Shown piece by piece: positions 20,718-33,200 of a stretch of DNA of 64,000 nucleotides (positions within the stretch are counted from its first letter, which is position 1; each line of letters starts with the position of its first letter). A model generated the notes under the pieces. It searched no databases and was not told the origin of the DNA. It saw nothing but the letters and a program-made list of their open reading frames with translations. Location: assembly GCA_037974335.1 (NCBI GenBank), contig CM075733.1:39893959-39957958 (forward strand), written 5' to 3'. This DNA is from Prionace glauca. Lineage: Eukaryota > Chordata > Chondrichthyes > Carcharhiniformes > Carcharhinidae. The position numbers and the translations under genes are program-made.

Positions 20718-21622
20718 TAAGAGGCAATCTGATTAAAACATATAAGATCCTGAGAAGTTTTGACAGGGTGGATGTGGAGATGATGGTTTGAATTTTCCAA
20801 CCTTGCTCATGGTTGGGATTCTTCAGTCCCGCTGTAGTGAATGGGAGATGTGGCTGGCAGCAGTAGTGGAATGTGCAAAACTGGAGAATTCTGGCTGATG
20901 TTTCCTTTTGTGAGATAATTTAGAAACAAGAGGTCACTGTTCAAAAATAAGGTGCTGATCATTTGGGAACGAGATGGGCAGCACGGTGGCACAGTCATTA
21001 GCACTGCTGCCTCACAGTGCCAGAGTCTTGAATTTGATTCCCGGCCTGGATCACTGTCTGTACAGAGTCTGCACATTCTCCCCATGCCTAATGTGTTTCC
21101 TCCCACAGTCTGAAAGTTGTGCTGGTTAGGCACATTGGCCACGCTAAATTCTTCGTTAGTGTACCTGAACAGGTGCCGGAGTGTGGCAATTAGGTGATTT
21201 TCACAGTAAATTCATTGTGGCGTTAATGTAAGCCATTTGTGGCATTAATAATTAAACATAAATTTAAGGGAAAACATTTTTATCTCAGAGAGCCATGAGT
21301 CTATGGAACTCCCTCATAAAGCAGTAGAAGCAGAGTCAATGAGCACAATCTTACCTGCTGTTCGTGTGGCACTCCCGCTGCAGTGGGTCAGAGAACTTGG
21401 CATCTTGCAAATCTCCATTCATTGCGGCGGGATGGGAAGATCCTGCCGGCATGAACAGTGGTAAGATTCCAGCCTTTGAATATTTTTAAGGCAGAGGTGC
21501 AGAGATTCTTGATAGACAAGGTGGTGAAAGGCTATCAGGGTAGGTAAGAGTAGAATTGAGTTGATCTTACTGAATGGCGGAGCAGTCTCAAGAGGCTGAG
21601 TGGTCTACAGCTCATACCAGGC
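20718..21622 (+). repeat. CR1-type LINE 3' end with nested repeats
   Basis: LINE text at 20718-20786 (AACATATAAGATCCTGAGAA), 20903-20973, 21267-21339 (TCAGAGAGCCATGAGTCTAT) and 21476-21622 (TGAATATTTTTAAGGCAGAG, GATCTTACTGAATGGCGGAG) reads as one copy. It is interrupted by GGATTCTCC-type repeats and a SINE. Confidence 0.8.
20974..21266 (+). repeat. tRNA-headed SINE, second tail type
   Basis: GGGCAGCACGGTGGCACAGT head, body TGTTTCCTCCCACAGTC, tail TTAATGTAAGCCATTTGTGG. Nested in a LINE. Confidence 0.88.
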
Positions 21623-22124
21623 ATGCATAACTGGTAATAATCACCATTTAGTCCTGTCCAATTTAGTTATCTTGTGCAGCATAGTTTGAATTTGCCTCCT
21701 AGTCTGAATGAAAATTAATTTGTCAGCTTAACTGCAACCCTGTGAAATTGGGTCATAAGATTCACAAATTTACTTTTTCTTGACATGCTGAAAATTAAAA
21801 TAGGGAAGAATCAATATGAATAACGGGATCATACTGAGACGTTTACATGTATTGCCTGAAGCGAGGATTTCTCATAATTGGAACAAAGGAATGCCAAAGG
21901 AAACTACGCTCAGATCAATATCACTTTGTGTTAATCAGGTATTAAAGAATGCAGATATTGTCCACTGGGTGGCATAATTTCCCAATTTTTAAACACGTTC
22001 ATCAGATCTCGCATCAAGAGTATTTCTTATTCAATGTTACTCTTATGTTGCTTACAGTAAATCAGGGATTTTGAATGTTTGTTAATTCGTATCATCAAGA
22101 TCCAAGACTTTTTAAAATTAAAGC
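21623..22124. other. Intergenic, nothing recognised
   Basis: AT-rich, no recognised feature. Confidence 0.45.
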
Positions 22125-22258
22125 AAAACACTGGTTATGCTGGAAAACTGAAATAAAAACAGAAAATTTTACTCTGTGGGTCAGGCAGGGTGGAGAAACA
22201 AGTTTTAAAGACCTGAAACATTAACTCTGTTTCTTTGCACGGGTACTGCCTGACTTAC
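22125..22258. repeat. Partial fold-back repeat P2
   Basis: TTATGCTGGAAAACTG, CAGGCAGGGTGGAGAAAC, GACCTGAAACATTAACTCTG, GCCTGAC: a decayed P2 hairpin. Confidence 0.5.
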
Positions 22259-23674
22259 CCTGGCAAGTTAGCATTGGGTAAATCTGGGAATGCTGCAGAA
22301 GCCTGGGGTAGAGTGGTGCAGTGTAGGGCCTGGAAACACTGGAAAAGAATGTCCAACATATTGTGAAGGACGAGGGTCCAGACTGGAAGGGGAGATTGTA
22401 TGAAGACAGAGAGAGTGATTCTGGTATAGAGGCTTTAGGCTCTATCATCAATAAGGCAGTTTTGGCATCAGGGAACATTAAGAATTTTGAACACAGGAAG
22501 GTAGAGGGATTGGAATCTGGAGAAGGTCTAGGAGAAGGAGCAAGGAGCGGAGAAATGAGAAATTGTCAAGTTTCTCTTGAAAGTAACACATCAGGGCCTA
22601 GCTCCATGAGAAACACAATCCTTTCAATATCTCATCCACCAACTATTTAAGCTCAAACCATCAGCAGAAAATCCAGTCTTGTCATTTGTCAACGTACACA
22701 CACCCAATCCCGGTCCCACCGGAATTATTGCGCAGCCAATTTAGAAACGGAATATCATCAGACTGTCTTCTCAATTTGAAGAGAATTAGTGTTTTATTTT
22801 CTTTTCTGACTAAAATTAGCTCACTCTGTACAGACCAGACATCACACCTGGAGCGTCCCTATTCATTAATACTTATGTGATTTTTTTGCAATTGGAATGT
22901 TTGATTAAAAAAAAAATCATATTTTATGATTAAGACCATTAATCTAGTAATCACGAAGAGCTGGATCTTCCTGTGGCCTTCAGGCTCCTGACCTAACACT
23001 AATTGGGTTGCCCAAGTCCCCACATACCAACAGCAAGTCCAGCTCAGCAATCTTTCTGGAGGCAGCTTCCTAACTGCCTGCCTCTGAACTGACCTTCCGA
23101 ATAAGGGTGGGATGGATAGATTCTCAATGGTGTTGGTCCAATCAAAGCTTTGGAGAGGTGGGTGATTCTGAGGAAGGTTGGAGACCACAAAGGGTGCAGC
23201 AATATGAAGGCACTCCATGGCACCATGGTATTGTTGTTGACTAGTAATGCAGAGGGCCAGGGAATACTCTAGGAACGTGGGTTTGAGTCCCACCAAAGCA
23301 GATGGGGAAATCTGAATTCATTGGAAGGCACTCCAACCCAGCATGAGATGCTTTTGCCAGCCTGCACAGCAGAAAGAAGAACAAGTTCAAGGTTGCAGGT
23401 CCATAGGAATGGATGGGAAAACATCTTTGAAAGATGGATTGGTTGAAATTGCAGCTGTTATTGCACAAAGCCCATGACTGGAGTCTGGAGCCTCTGGCAG
23501 CAGTAACTTTCCTTCACCCCATTGCCCAGCCTGCCTCCATGGTGAACTGTGGATGGTTGGCATTTTACCAGCAGCAATACATCGATGACGCTGAAAAATT
23601 GGTTTCCACTGGAGTGTCAATCACCTGAACTGACTGCCCGTTGTCATGATGCAACCAGCTCATCCTCCTCCCAA
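22259..23674. other. Intergenic, mostly unclassified
   Basis: A SINE-like piece at 23221-23330 (CTAGTAATGCAGAGGGCCAG, GTGGGTTTGAGTCCCACC) resembles the head of the 18185 family. The remainder holds short ORFs without recognisable domains. Confidence 0.4.
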
Positions 23675-23900
23675 ACCAACTCAAAAACAGCTTCTTCCCT
23701 GTTGCCACCAGACTTTTGAATGGACCGACCTCACACTAGATTGATTTTTCTCTACACCCTAGCTATGACTTTAACATCACATTCTGCACTCTCCTTTCCT
23801 TCCCTATGTTCAGTATGTTTTGTCTGTATAGTGCACAAAAAATAATACTTTTCATTGTATCTCAATACATGTGACAATAATAAATCAAAATCAAATCAAA
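23675..23900 (+). repeat. L2-like LINE 3' end
   Basis: AACAGCTTCTTCCCTGTTGC, AGACTTTTGAATGGACC, TTTTGTCTGTATAGTGCAC, ending in AATAAATCAAAATCAAATCA. Same family as 2080 and 28930. Confidence 0.85.
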
Positions 23901-23989
23901 GTACCCGTGGGAAATTTCCCTGGCACCCTGAATGCCAGAGCAATATGGCTCTCTGTTATTTTCCTATCCCTGGCCTCGAATGATAGTCA

Positions 23990-24300
23990 TGATGTGGAGA
24001 TGTGGGCGTTGGACTGGGTAAGAAGTCACAGAAACACAGTAAGAAGTCTCACAACGCCAGGTTAAAGTCCAACAGGTTTATTTGGTAGCAAAAGCCACTA
24101 GTTTTCAGGGCTCTGCTCCTTTGCCAGGTGAGTGGGGAGTTCTGATCACAAACAGAGCATATAAAGACATATATCCTGTTTGTGACCTGAACACCCCACT
24201 CACCTGACGAAGGGGCAGAGCCCCAAATGTTAGTGGCGTTTGCTACCAAATAAACTTGTTGGACTTTAACCTGATGTAGTGAGACTCTTCTTATTGTGTC
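23990..24300 (-). repeat. Palindromic repeat P1, long copy
   Basis: Starts with the reversed tail (CATGATGTGGAGATGTGGGC, GTTGGACTGGG), then arms GTCTCACAACGCCAGG and AAGTCCAACAGGTTTATTTG mirrored at 24230-24290. The centre has CACCCCACTCACCTGACGAA. No clear target-site duplication was found for this copy. Confidence 0.85.
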
Positions 24301-25837
24301 CAAATGTATCTGCAGGGGGCTGAGAAAATCCAGCCCAAAGGGGTTTTTTTTGAAGTAAGAACTTAAATAGTTAACTACATGGCCTTTGTGTTTAGTATTA
24401 GCAGCTTGTATCTTTTTTATCCTGTCTATATCCTGTCTATATCATTATCCTGACTATAATGTTTAACAATGCTCTAGCTGAGATAGAGATTACAGAAACA
24501 GCAGCCTGCCTTGAGTTTCACAGGCAGAGGTTTGCATTTGATCTCATTCTCTCAGATTCCTGCAGTGAAACAGCCCTTTATACCGTTCACTTTGACACTT
24601 TCTCTTATCAAGATCCTCTCACTTTGCCACTTCCTTTTCATCCACGCTCAGTAATTACAAGGATTATTCTTATACTCAAAGTAATTTTAGTGATGAGTAT
24701 CATCGCACACTGCGCAAACCCATGCTTTTGTAGAGTAGGGCATCTTACTTCCCTTTGGGGCTTTTATTGTATTGAAATGTATGCCAGGAAAGATGTGTAC
24801 GGGGAAAGAAAAGGATAGCATGCAAGATTCGGAGTTGTTCAGAAAAGGATTAATGATTAAGTTACTGGTAAATATATTTTAAAAATCTGGGTGTTAATTT
24901 ATTTAATACATCAATGGCCCTGACTGCTGTAGTGTTTGGAGGATATAGCAATAGGAGTAGTCGGGAGTAGTCTGGATTTGGCAGAGTCTCCAGCTGTTTT
25001 AAACATGGAACCCACATGTGAGTCCTATGGGACTGAAATTCTGGATTTGATAAAAACCAGCAGCCAGGATTAGTATAACAAATTGTACATTTTAATCTGT
25101 ATGTAATGGTTAACTTGTGTTTTTTTTTGTGGCTTAAAGTAGCATATCAGTCAACATCCATGGCCACACACAGCAGAATTTTCCCGTCCCGCCTACCACA
25201 GGAATCATAGCAAGGTGAGGGAGGGGGAAACATGTAAATGTCTGTTGACGTCAAGTGGGATTTTCTGGTTTCAGGGTGAGTGTGGCCGGAACATCCCAAC
25301 CAGTCAGTCTTTTAAAAACTATTATGTCAGACAGAATAAGAACAATTGGACAATTGTCACTTGCACCTTTCACGCACAGAGACTTTCTTTTGTAAGTGAC
25401 TGGATGGGATTTTAACCATCCTCCACTCACTGTATTTTCCCAGAAAAAGCGTCCTGCTTTTATGAGGAGATGTTGCTGAACTCAGTTTGCTGTATTTTTG
25501 TAAAGACTCATCAGATAGACTCTGCAAATTGTTTTTGTTTGCTGCAGGCTCTTCCATAAACCTGTAATTCATTGGCAGAGACAGTGGGCAAGGTTTTTCA
25601 AATGGTGCTGCCCCATCACCAAAACAGTTGGCAGGTGAATGCACCCTCAATGCCGTCACCAGCAGTGCAGCCATTTAACACTCAGTGGAGTGAGAATCAG
25701 CCAGAGGGGTCCTGCAGCCCCTCACTCAGAGAGCTGCCGGTCAACCTGAGTGCCCAACAGCCTGTCGTCCCACTGATGCAACAGGATAGGTGGCTGCTGC
25801 CAGGACTATACCTAGTCCCTGGATTATATGTTTAAAG
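24301..25837. other. Intergenic, nothing recognised
   Basis: A 119-codon ORF on plus at 24459-24818 has no recognised domain and no typical coding features. Nothing else was seen. Confidence 0.4.
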
Positions 25838-26142
25838 CTTTTAAAATTTATTTATTAGTGTCACTAGTAGGCTTACATTAGCACCGCAATGAAGTTATTG
25901 TGAAAATCTCCCAGATGCCACAAGCTGGCACCTGTTTGGGTACACGGAGGGACAATCTAACGTGGCCAATTCACCTAACCAGCATGTCTTTCAGATTGTG
26001 GTAAGAAACTGGAGCACCTAGAGGAAACCCACGCAGACACGGGGAAAACGTGCAGACTCCACGCAGATAGTAACCCAAGCCGAGAATCGAACCCAGTCCC
26101 TGGCGCTGTAAGGAAGCAGTGTTAACCACTGTGCCGCCTTAT
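25838..26142 (-). repeat. tRNA-headed SINE, second tail type
   Basis: Reversed tail TTTATTTATTAGTGTCACTA, body AACTGGAGCACCTAGAGG, head AGCAGTGTTAACCACTGTGC. Confidence 0.9.
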
Positions 26143-27973
26143 ATGTGCTGGGAACTGCAGGACTAGGTACAGAGGTTTCAAGACAATAACTGGACGATGT
26201 TTTTTAGGAAAGGGGATGGTGGTCAGGTTGGAAAAATCAGGTGAGTGGAGGCGCCTCAATGGGGGAGGAGGGCAGAGGACCATGGGGAGGGGGTGTGGAG
26301 GTCTGATAAGGAAAGGGGACCCATGAGAGAGGCACCTACCCTTTCCCTCCCTTAAAGCTTATGCAAGAAATTCTGTTGGGCTTTCTCACCTGTCTTTGAC
26401 CTCCTTTTGCCAGCTTCAAAATGGAGTCCAGGGTGGGAACTGCCTTAAGCCCTCAACTGGAGTGAGGGGAGAGGCTTGATCTCACCTGCCCTGCCCCTCC
26501 AGTTCACACGTGACTGGGGAAGGCCGCCCATGGAATATTATTGTTGCAGTGCCCTGCAATTTAATCCGTGGCTTGGAAACAGTCAATTTTAACCCAACAA
26601 GATAAGGGTGATAATAAAGCATAAGCAGAACATTTTTCACCTCTGAACACAGACATGTTAGCTGTGGAATCTCAGGAGGGATCTTGCTTTTGAGGTTTAA
26701 TTTATCAAAATAATCAGATTCAATCACAAATAACTTTGCCCTTGTAGAAGATTGACTATCCCTTCAATACTTGTGAATGGACATTAATTTAGTTATAAAA
26801 ATTGTAGGTGTCCATGACCTTTGGTTTGTGTCTAACCTATCAACCGATAGGATTTAAACAAGACTGGGGAGTTAAAATAGTCTGTGCCTTATGTCTGGAG
26901 CAGCTATTAAGTTTCTGACTCAACTCACTCCTAGGTCCCTGCTGCTGCCCTTCTTGAGCTAGCAGCCAGAAAAATGGATTAAAGCAGCTTAAAGCTACTG
27001 CTTACATTCAGTGACGCATGCAGAGGGTGCATTGTTATCCCCTCTCTTCCATACTAAACACTGGATATATTAAATCACATTGGTTTTTCAGAAAATTTTG
27101 AAGGAAAGATATTAAGCTGATAATTTAAATTATACCAGTTATTGCACAGGAGGAGCAATTGATATACTTTAATTTTCATCAAACCTGTGTCTGTCCTGTA
27201 TTTTTATGCAATTATAAAACATGCAATCAATGGAAAAACTTAGAAAGGAGCTTGGGTGCCGGGGCTGCTTTAAATAGGTTTTAAGCACCAACAAGAGTCA
27301 CTCTTTGAGATAATTCTTTTGATACTATTCTGCTGTTCTGATGTGAACATCTGCATTCCAAATGACCAATTTAGAGCATAATGAGCAGGTTTATGTGATG
27401 TAAATTATTACCATGATCCAAACTGAACAGAAGATTTACAAATGATTTTTATATGTCCTGACATTTGCAGTCCCAGTACATGTGCTGGAATTTTCTGAAG
27501 TTTTCAATATAACCCATGGGAGTTGAGTTGCATCCTTATTTCCCCCAAGGAAATCTGCACGTGGCTGATTTACCCCAGTTTTACACCAATTTACCCACTG
27601 CACTTGAATTTCTTCATTTGCATTTCTCCTGAGCTCCCACTGGAAAAACTCAACTTAATTCATTATCATAACTCTGCCTCTTTGTAGATGATCAGAATTT
27701 TCTGAATTCATGTCAGTTCAGAATGGGCATAAATTTATGCCATAAGCATTACTCCTAGCAAGACTCAAAGTCACCATTCCTTGTGATTTATAGAATCTTT
27801 TCATCAGTACCCCATCCTGACAGTCAACTTAAACAATTATTCCATTCCGCATCAGCAAAGTATCATTCCTGAATATAATATGGATAGTATAATATGCAAA
27901 CCATCAAAACGTCTCTGACAGCAACAGACAAACCTGTGATTTCCATCACCTAGATAAACAAGGACAGCAAGTG
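26143..27973. other. Intergenic, nothing recognised
   Basis: No gene or repeat family recognised. Purine-rich DNA at about 26200-26320 is compositional only. Confidence 0.45.
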
Positions 27974-28145
27974 TCACAGAGACATAGAGATTTACAGCAT
28001 GGAAACACGCCTTTGGCCCAACATGTCTATGCCACCCACTTTTTACCATTAAGCTAGCTTCAGTTGCCTGCATTTGACCCATATCCCTCTATATCCATTT
28101 TACACAAGTAACTGTCTAAATGCTTTTTAAGACAAAATTGCACTC
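27974..28145 (-). repeat. LINE 3' end fragment
   Basis: Reversed tail TACAGCATGGAAACACGCCT and AACATGTCTATGCCACCC, then decayed coding. Same family as 8155-8660. Confidence 0.65.
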
Positions 28146-28352
28146 ACCTTGTGCATAGGAACACCATCGCCTCCAAGTCACACACAATTTCGACTTAGAC
28201 ATAAATCATCAATCCAATGTCATTACTGGATCAAAATCTTGGAAATTCCCATGGAGCTTTGTAGGAATATCTTGACCACAATGGCTGCAGCAATTTAAGA
28301 ATGCTGACTGCCACTATCTCAAGGGCATTTAGGCATGTACAGGTAATGCCTT
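28146..28352 (+). repeat. LINE 3' end fragment, other family
   Basis: CACCATCGCCTCCAAGTCAC, AATCTTGGAAATTCCCATGG, ATCTCAAGGGCATTTAGGCA. I take this as the 3' end of the LINE family whose minus copies occupy 49160-50320 and 57310-57490. Confidence 0.55.
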
Positions 28353-28740
28353 AATTACTAGCAGTACCCGTAAGCAGTCAATTAATTAAAATACCACTTA
28401 ATGGCTTTTTAAGAAACAAGTAGGCAAGTTCTTGTCAACAAATGGGATTCAAGGTAATGAGAAATGCAGGAAGGGAATTCTGCGGATGGGTGAGCGAGGT
28501 CTTCTACCTAAAGCTATTAACTTACTTCTACTACCCAGCAGAAACACAGAGGACGTTAAAAAGTTAGTGATTCATGCCTCACTTAAGAGATTTCAGGACA
28601 GAAATCTAGACCTAACACTTTGGCTGGAATTGGCTAGCTACGCTGCGATGCATTCCCCCGCAGGGAATGCAGTTAGCCATTCAAATGGACACTGACCAGA
28701 TGATCCTGCCGGCAAGAGGAGCTGGAAAATTCCAACCTTC
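28353..28740. other. Intergenic, unclassified
   Basis: No gene recognised. CCGCAGGGAATGCAGTTAGC near 28660 resembles the GGATTCTCC-type repeats. Confidence 0.35.
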
Positions 28741-28823
28741 AATGCAGGACTGAAGAATTGCTGCACCTCAGATGTGTCATGCTTTAGGTGAGACGTTAAA
28801 CTGTGGCTTTATCTGCTCTCTCA
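28741..28823 (-). repeat. Repeat X, left part of a split copy
   Basis: GATGTGTCATGCTTTAGGTG and GAGACGTTAAACTGTGGC are reversed repeat X. The copy continues at 30157-30290 (TGGACATAAAAGATCTTG, CAATGTCCTGGCCATTT), so LINEs inserted between. Confidence 0.6.
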
Positions 28824-28929
28824 TGTGACTCATCAACACTTTCCGCTGTCTCGGAAAAGCGGCCAGTATAATCAAGGATCCGTGAAGGACACACACACCC
28901 CGGAAATACACTGTTCCACCTTCTTTCAT

Positions 28930-29188
28930 TGGGGAAACAGATACAAAAGTCTGAAAACATGTACCAACCAATTCAAGAACAGCTTCTTCCCTGCTGCCAT
29001 CAGACTTTTGAATGGACCTACCATATATTAAGCTGATCCTTCTATTCACCCTATTTATAACAGCAACACAATATTCTGCACCCTTTCCTTTTTCTCTATG
29101 TACTTCATGAGTGGTATGTTTTGTCTGTACAGCACAAGAAACAATACTTTCCACTATATTCCAATACATGTGATCAAGTCAAATCACA
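28930..29188 (+). repeat. L2-like LINE 3' end
   Basis: Contains AACAGCTTCTTCCCTGCTGC, GTATGTTTTGTCTGTACAGC and AATACATGTGATCAAGTCAA. It abuts the CR1 copy that follows. Confidence 0.8.
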
Positions 29189-30150
29189 TAAGAACATAAG
29201 AACATAAGAACATAAGAAATAGGAGCAGGAGTAGGCCATCTGGCCCTTCGAGCCTGCCCCGCCATTCAATAAGATCATGGCTGATCTGTCGTGACTCAGC
29301 TCCACCTTCCCGCCCTCTCCCCATAACCCTTAATCCCTTCTCTTATCAAAAACCCATCAACCCGTTTCTTAAAAATATTTAGCGAGGCAGCCTCCACCAC
29401 TTCAACGGGCAGAGAATTCCAGAGATTCACCACCCTTTGAGTGAAGAAGTTCCTCCTCAACTCTGTTCTAAACCGCCCCCCCTTTATCTTGAGGCTGTGC
29501 CCCCTAGTCCTACTGTCTTTTTTGAGCGGGAACAGTCTCTCCACCTCTATCCTATCCATCCCATTCATCATCTTATACGTCTCAATGAGATCTCCCCTCA
29601 TTCTTCTAAACTCTAACGAGTACAAGCCTAGTTTATTCAGCCTCTCCTCATAGCTCAATCCCCTCAACTCCGGTATCAGCCGAGTAAACCTCCTCTGCAC
29701 TCCCTCCAGGGCCAAAACATCCCTGCGCAGGTGCGGCGCCCAAAACTGCACACAGTACTCCAGCTGCGGCCTCACCAATGCCCTATACAGCTGCAGCAAG
29801 ACCTCCCTACTTTTATATTCAATCCCCTTCGCTATGAAGGCCAGCATCCCATTCGCCTTCCTGACCACCTGCTGCACCTGCAAGCTGGGTTTTTGCGACT
29901 CATGCACAAGGACCCCGAGGTCCCTCTGCACCGTCGCCTGCTGCAGTTTTTCGCCCCGTAAGTAATAGTCCTTCCTACCATTCCTCCTACCAAAGTGGAC
30001 CACCTCACACTTGCCAACATTAAATTCCATTTGCCATTTCCTGGCCCATTCGCCCAGCCTATCTAGATCCTTCTGCAGACTCTCCACACCCTCCGCACAA
30101 TTTGCCTTTCCCCCAATCTTGGTGTCATCAGCAAATTTCGACACCCTGCA
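29189..30150 (-). repeat. CR1 LINE, 5'-truncated, long open frame
   Basis: One minus-strand frame stays open from SKFADDTKIGGKANCAEGVE through KCEVVHFGRRNGRKDYYLRG, EYCVQFWAPHLRRDVLALEG and FFTQRVVNLWNSLPVEVVEA to GYGERAGRWS. This is the CR1 C-terminal third. The 3' end has four ATAAGAAC-type repeat units, as CR1 tails do. The intact frame and close identity to copies at 43 and 59 kb suggest a recent insertion. Confidence 0.95.
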
Positions 30151-30290
30151 CTCACGTGGACATAAAAGATCTTGTTGGGATAATTTGAAAAGAGCTCCCA
30201 ATGTCCTGGCCATTTTTATACCTCACCACCAAAATGGATGATATGGTCATTTAATTCAATACTATTTGCGGGCAGTTGTTGTGTGCAAAG

Positions 30291-33200
30291 GAAAATGACC
30301 TTTGCGGGAGGGAAGAGCGTTTCCCGTTTCCATAAACTATCCTACGTGAATCAGAAGAAAAAAAAATGATAGGTTCTTATGCATAAATGGGGACCAAGCA
30401 CCGGCTAAAAGACAAAAAATTTTTCAAGACCCATTATTTTATTAACAACAAAATGACAAAAGGTTTCAATCAAAGCACATCACGTTTGAAATTTTCCATT
30501 AAAATACTTACATCACAAATGAAGTTCCACAGTATCATGCATTACTGATACATTGAAAATACCTAAAACAAGACATCCGTCCAACCAATGAGAAACTGGG
30601 AATATTCCAACACTTCAGTATAGAATTGTTTACTTTGATCATGGCTTGGAGTAAAGGTTCCCACCTCTCAATATCAAATTTGAAATCAGGTCAACTGTAA
30701 AGCAGGATATGCTGGAAGAAATGCCTGTTCACAGGAAGCTCATACGTCTGACTGGTTGTGCGAGATTTTTATTCTTTTAACATGTTAGATACGTTCACCT
30801 CGCAATCATTTTTCCCCAGTTAGAAGTAAGACTGTAAATCAGAAGGATCTCATCCCAGTGTAACATTTCTACCAGCAGGCAGTGCAGGGACACTCTATAA
30901 GTCATTAAGAAAATATTGGTACTATAGTTATGAAGTGTAACAATCTCACTGGGTGAAAACAATACAAATTTACTGAATTAATCAAATGGTTTGACATGGT
31001 TGTACGCAAGGTTGACACTTCTGATTGACTGTAAAGCTTTCAGACAGTTTGAATAAAGTAAAATGAATCAGAATTGATGCACAATAATGAATTGCAAGGA
31101 AGCATTTTCAGTTACATCACAAGTCAGAAGTTACAAGACACTCCATTGGAGAAGCTAGAGGACCAATACGACCAACTGATCACAGTGCATTCAGTTTTAG
31201 CAACAAATGATCGTTTTTGTAATTCAGCTGTAATTCATGTTTTGTCTTTGCAAATCCACAACTCATATGTAGCCATGTGGCTACATTTAAATTAGTCAAT
31301 GTAGTTGCATTGTGTCGATGAGATGAATGCATTTCTAAGGACATTTAGAATCTCCCGCTTTTCCCCATGCTGAACCTTATCAGGAAAATTTTCACATTCA
31401 CTGTAGTCATAATGGCAATAAACTGATGGAACATCCAACCCACCTGAATTTTATTCCACTGATGGGTTCTATAACAGAGCGAAATAGTGGTGATGAGGCT
31501 GCGAATAAGGAGAGGTGGGCGGTGTGGAAAAGGTTGCATTCCATTCCAAAGATTACTGCCCTTGTGGAGAAGCTGAGAATATACCCTCTGCTGTGTGATT
31601 ATCTATCTGAGCTCTGAGGAAATTTGCGAAGATTGCTTTGCTATTTGCTGATTGAAACACACTGTTTCATGTGCCATAACCCAATTAGGTTAATCACGGG
31701 CTCTGCTCAATAGCATTTTAAACTTTTAAACTCCAATTTTAAACCGGAACAGTTTCAAAATGCGAATGAGTTCTTTGAAAGTGCAATAACTAGCTGACAT
31801 TATACTTAACAACCGGCCCTATTCATCAGTAGTAACATGCTGATACAATCCCACGAAAGTATTTTGGTAACATTTGCAAGCGGGGAAGAATAAGACAGTC
31901 TCAGATATAGCAATCAGCCAGATACAATGGTCAAATCAATCCTTACAAGCACGCTTATTGCACTTGAGCCTGCTTTGGTACCTTGCTGTCAATTCTTGCC
32001 AGCACACTAAACAAACTGATGAATACTTAGAAATTTTCACATTGAAAATTGAAATTATTTAAACTCAAAAGAAATCTTACGTATTTCTTTTTGTCTCAAC
32101 ATCCACCTTTACCCCCAGGTCTGAAGATACATATAACTCAGGCTGTTTGACATTAGACCTGACCCTTTCCAGTTAGTATTCAATTTTAATAATGACACTG
32201 CTAATGGGAGAAATCTCTATAAGTTATACTATAATGCCGTAACAGCTCATATTCACTTATGTGGTATTTAATTTTTACCAGAAATACCTAAATGACAAAA
32301 TATTGTTTTATTAAACTTTAACTGCATTAGAATGGATAAAAGATAGAGACTTAGTTGAGTATAAAATATCATAGTTACTACTACCATGATTAACGCAAGC
32401 ATTAATTTTTAAGGTGTCTGCTTCCAATACCTGTCATGTTTAATTTGAATTTGACCATCTTTAATATGGTGCAGTTGATTATTATTTAGCATGAGTTGAA
32501 GCATTTCGTCTTTGAAATTGAAATTTGCAAAATAAAAAAAACAGATGAAGGGAGAGGATTGAAGTGAGATTTGCTGCATTTCTCCAGTCAAAAAGACTTG
32601 GGCTAATCCCCCAGAATGATGGATGATGTGAGAACTGGGAGACTGAGGCATTAGTTGAAAATATCTTATAATAAAATGGACTCAGAGATACAAATACTAT
32701 TTGAATGGCTCTTTTCCAATCTGTCTAGCAAGCACACTAGATTTTGCATTGAAAGGAATTTGGACACCCTGTGGAATCACACAAACTTGAAAGATCTGAT
32801 TGGAACTATAGCAAATACCTGAAGTTTCCCATTTCACATGCCTATTCTCCCTTCACACACACCCGTTTGTAACCTTTAACATGAAGGTTGTTGATAAAAT
32901 AAATAAGGACAGAAGGCTGACATAAAAAGCACAGATCTGAGATAATTGGCAAAAGAACCAAAGGGGAAATGAGGCAAGCTCTTAAAACAGTTCTTATTAA
33001 ATGGAAAGCATTGCCTAAAAGGATGGTGGAAGTAGATTCAGTAGCAGATTTCAAAAAATAAATTGGAACCATCCTAGAAAAGGAACAATGAGCAGGGATA
33101 GGGGAAAGAATAAGGTAGCGGGGCAAATTGGTTAGTTCTTTGAAAGAACTGTCAAAGGTATAATCACCACCTTTGTGATTCTGTGAAAACAATTCCAATG

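Noticed and set aside
24459-24818. 119-codon ORF on plus
   Set aside because: No recognised domain, unusual composition, no splice or promoter context; probably chance.
29296-30213. 305-codon ORF as a host gene
   Set aside because: Its sequence is the CR1 ORF2 C-terminus and its 3' end is the CR1 tail; it is repeat sequence.
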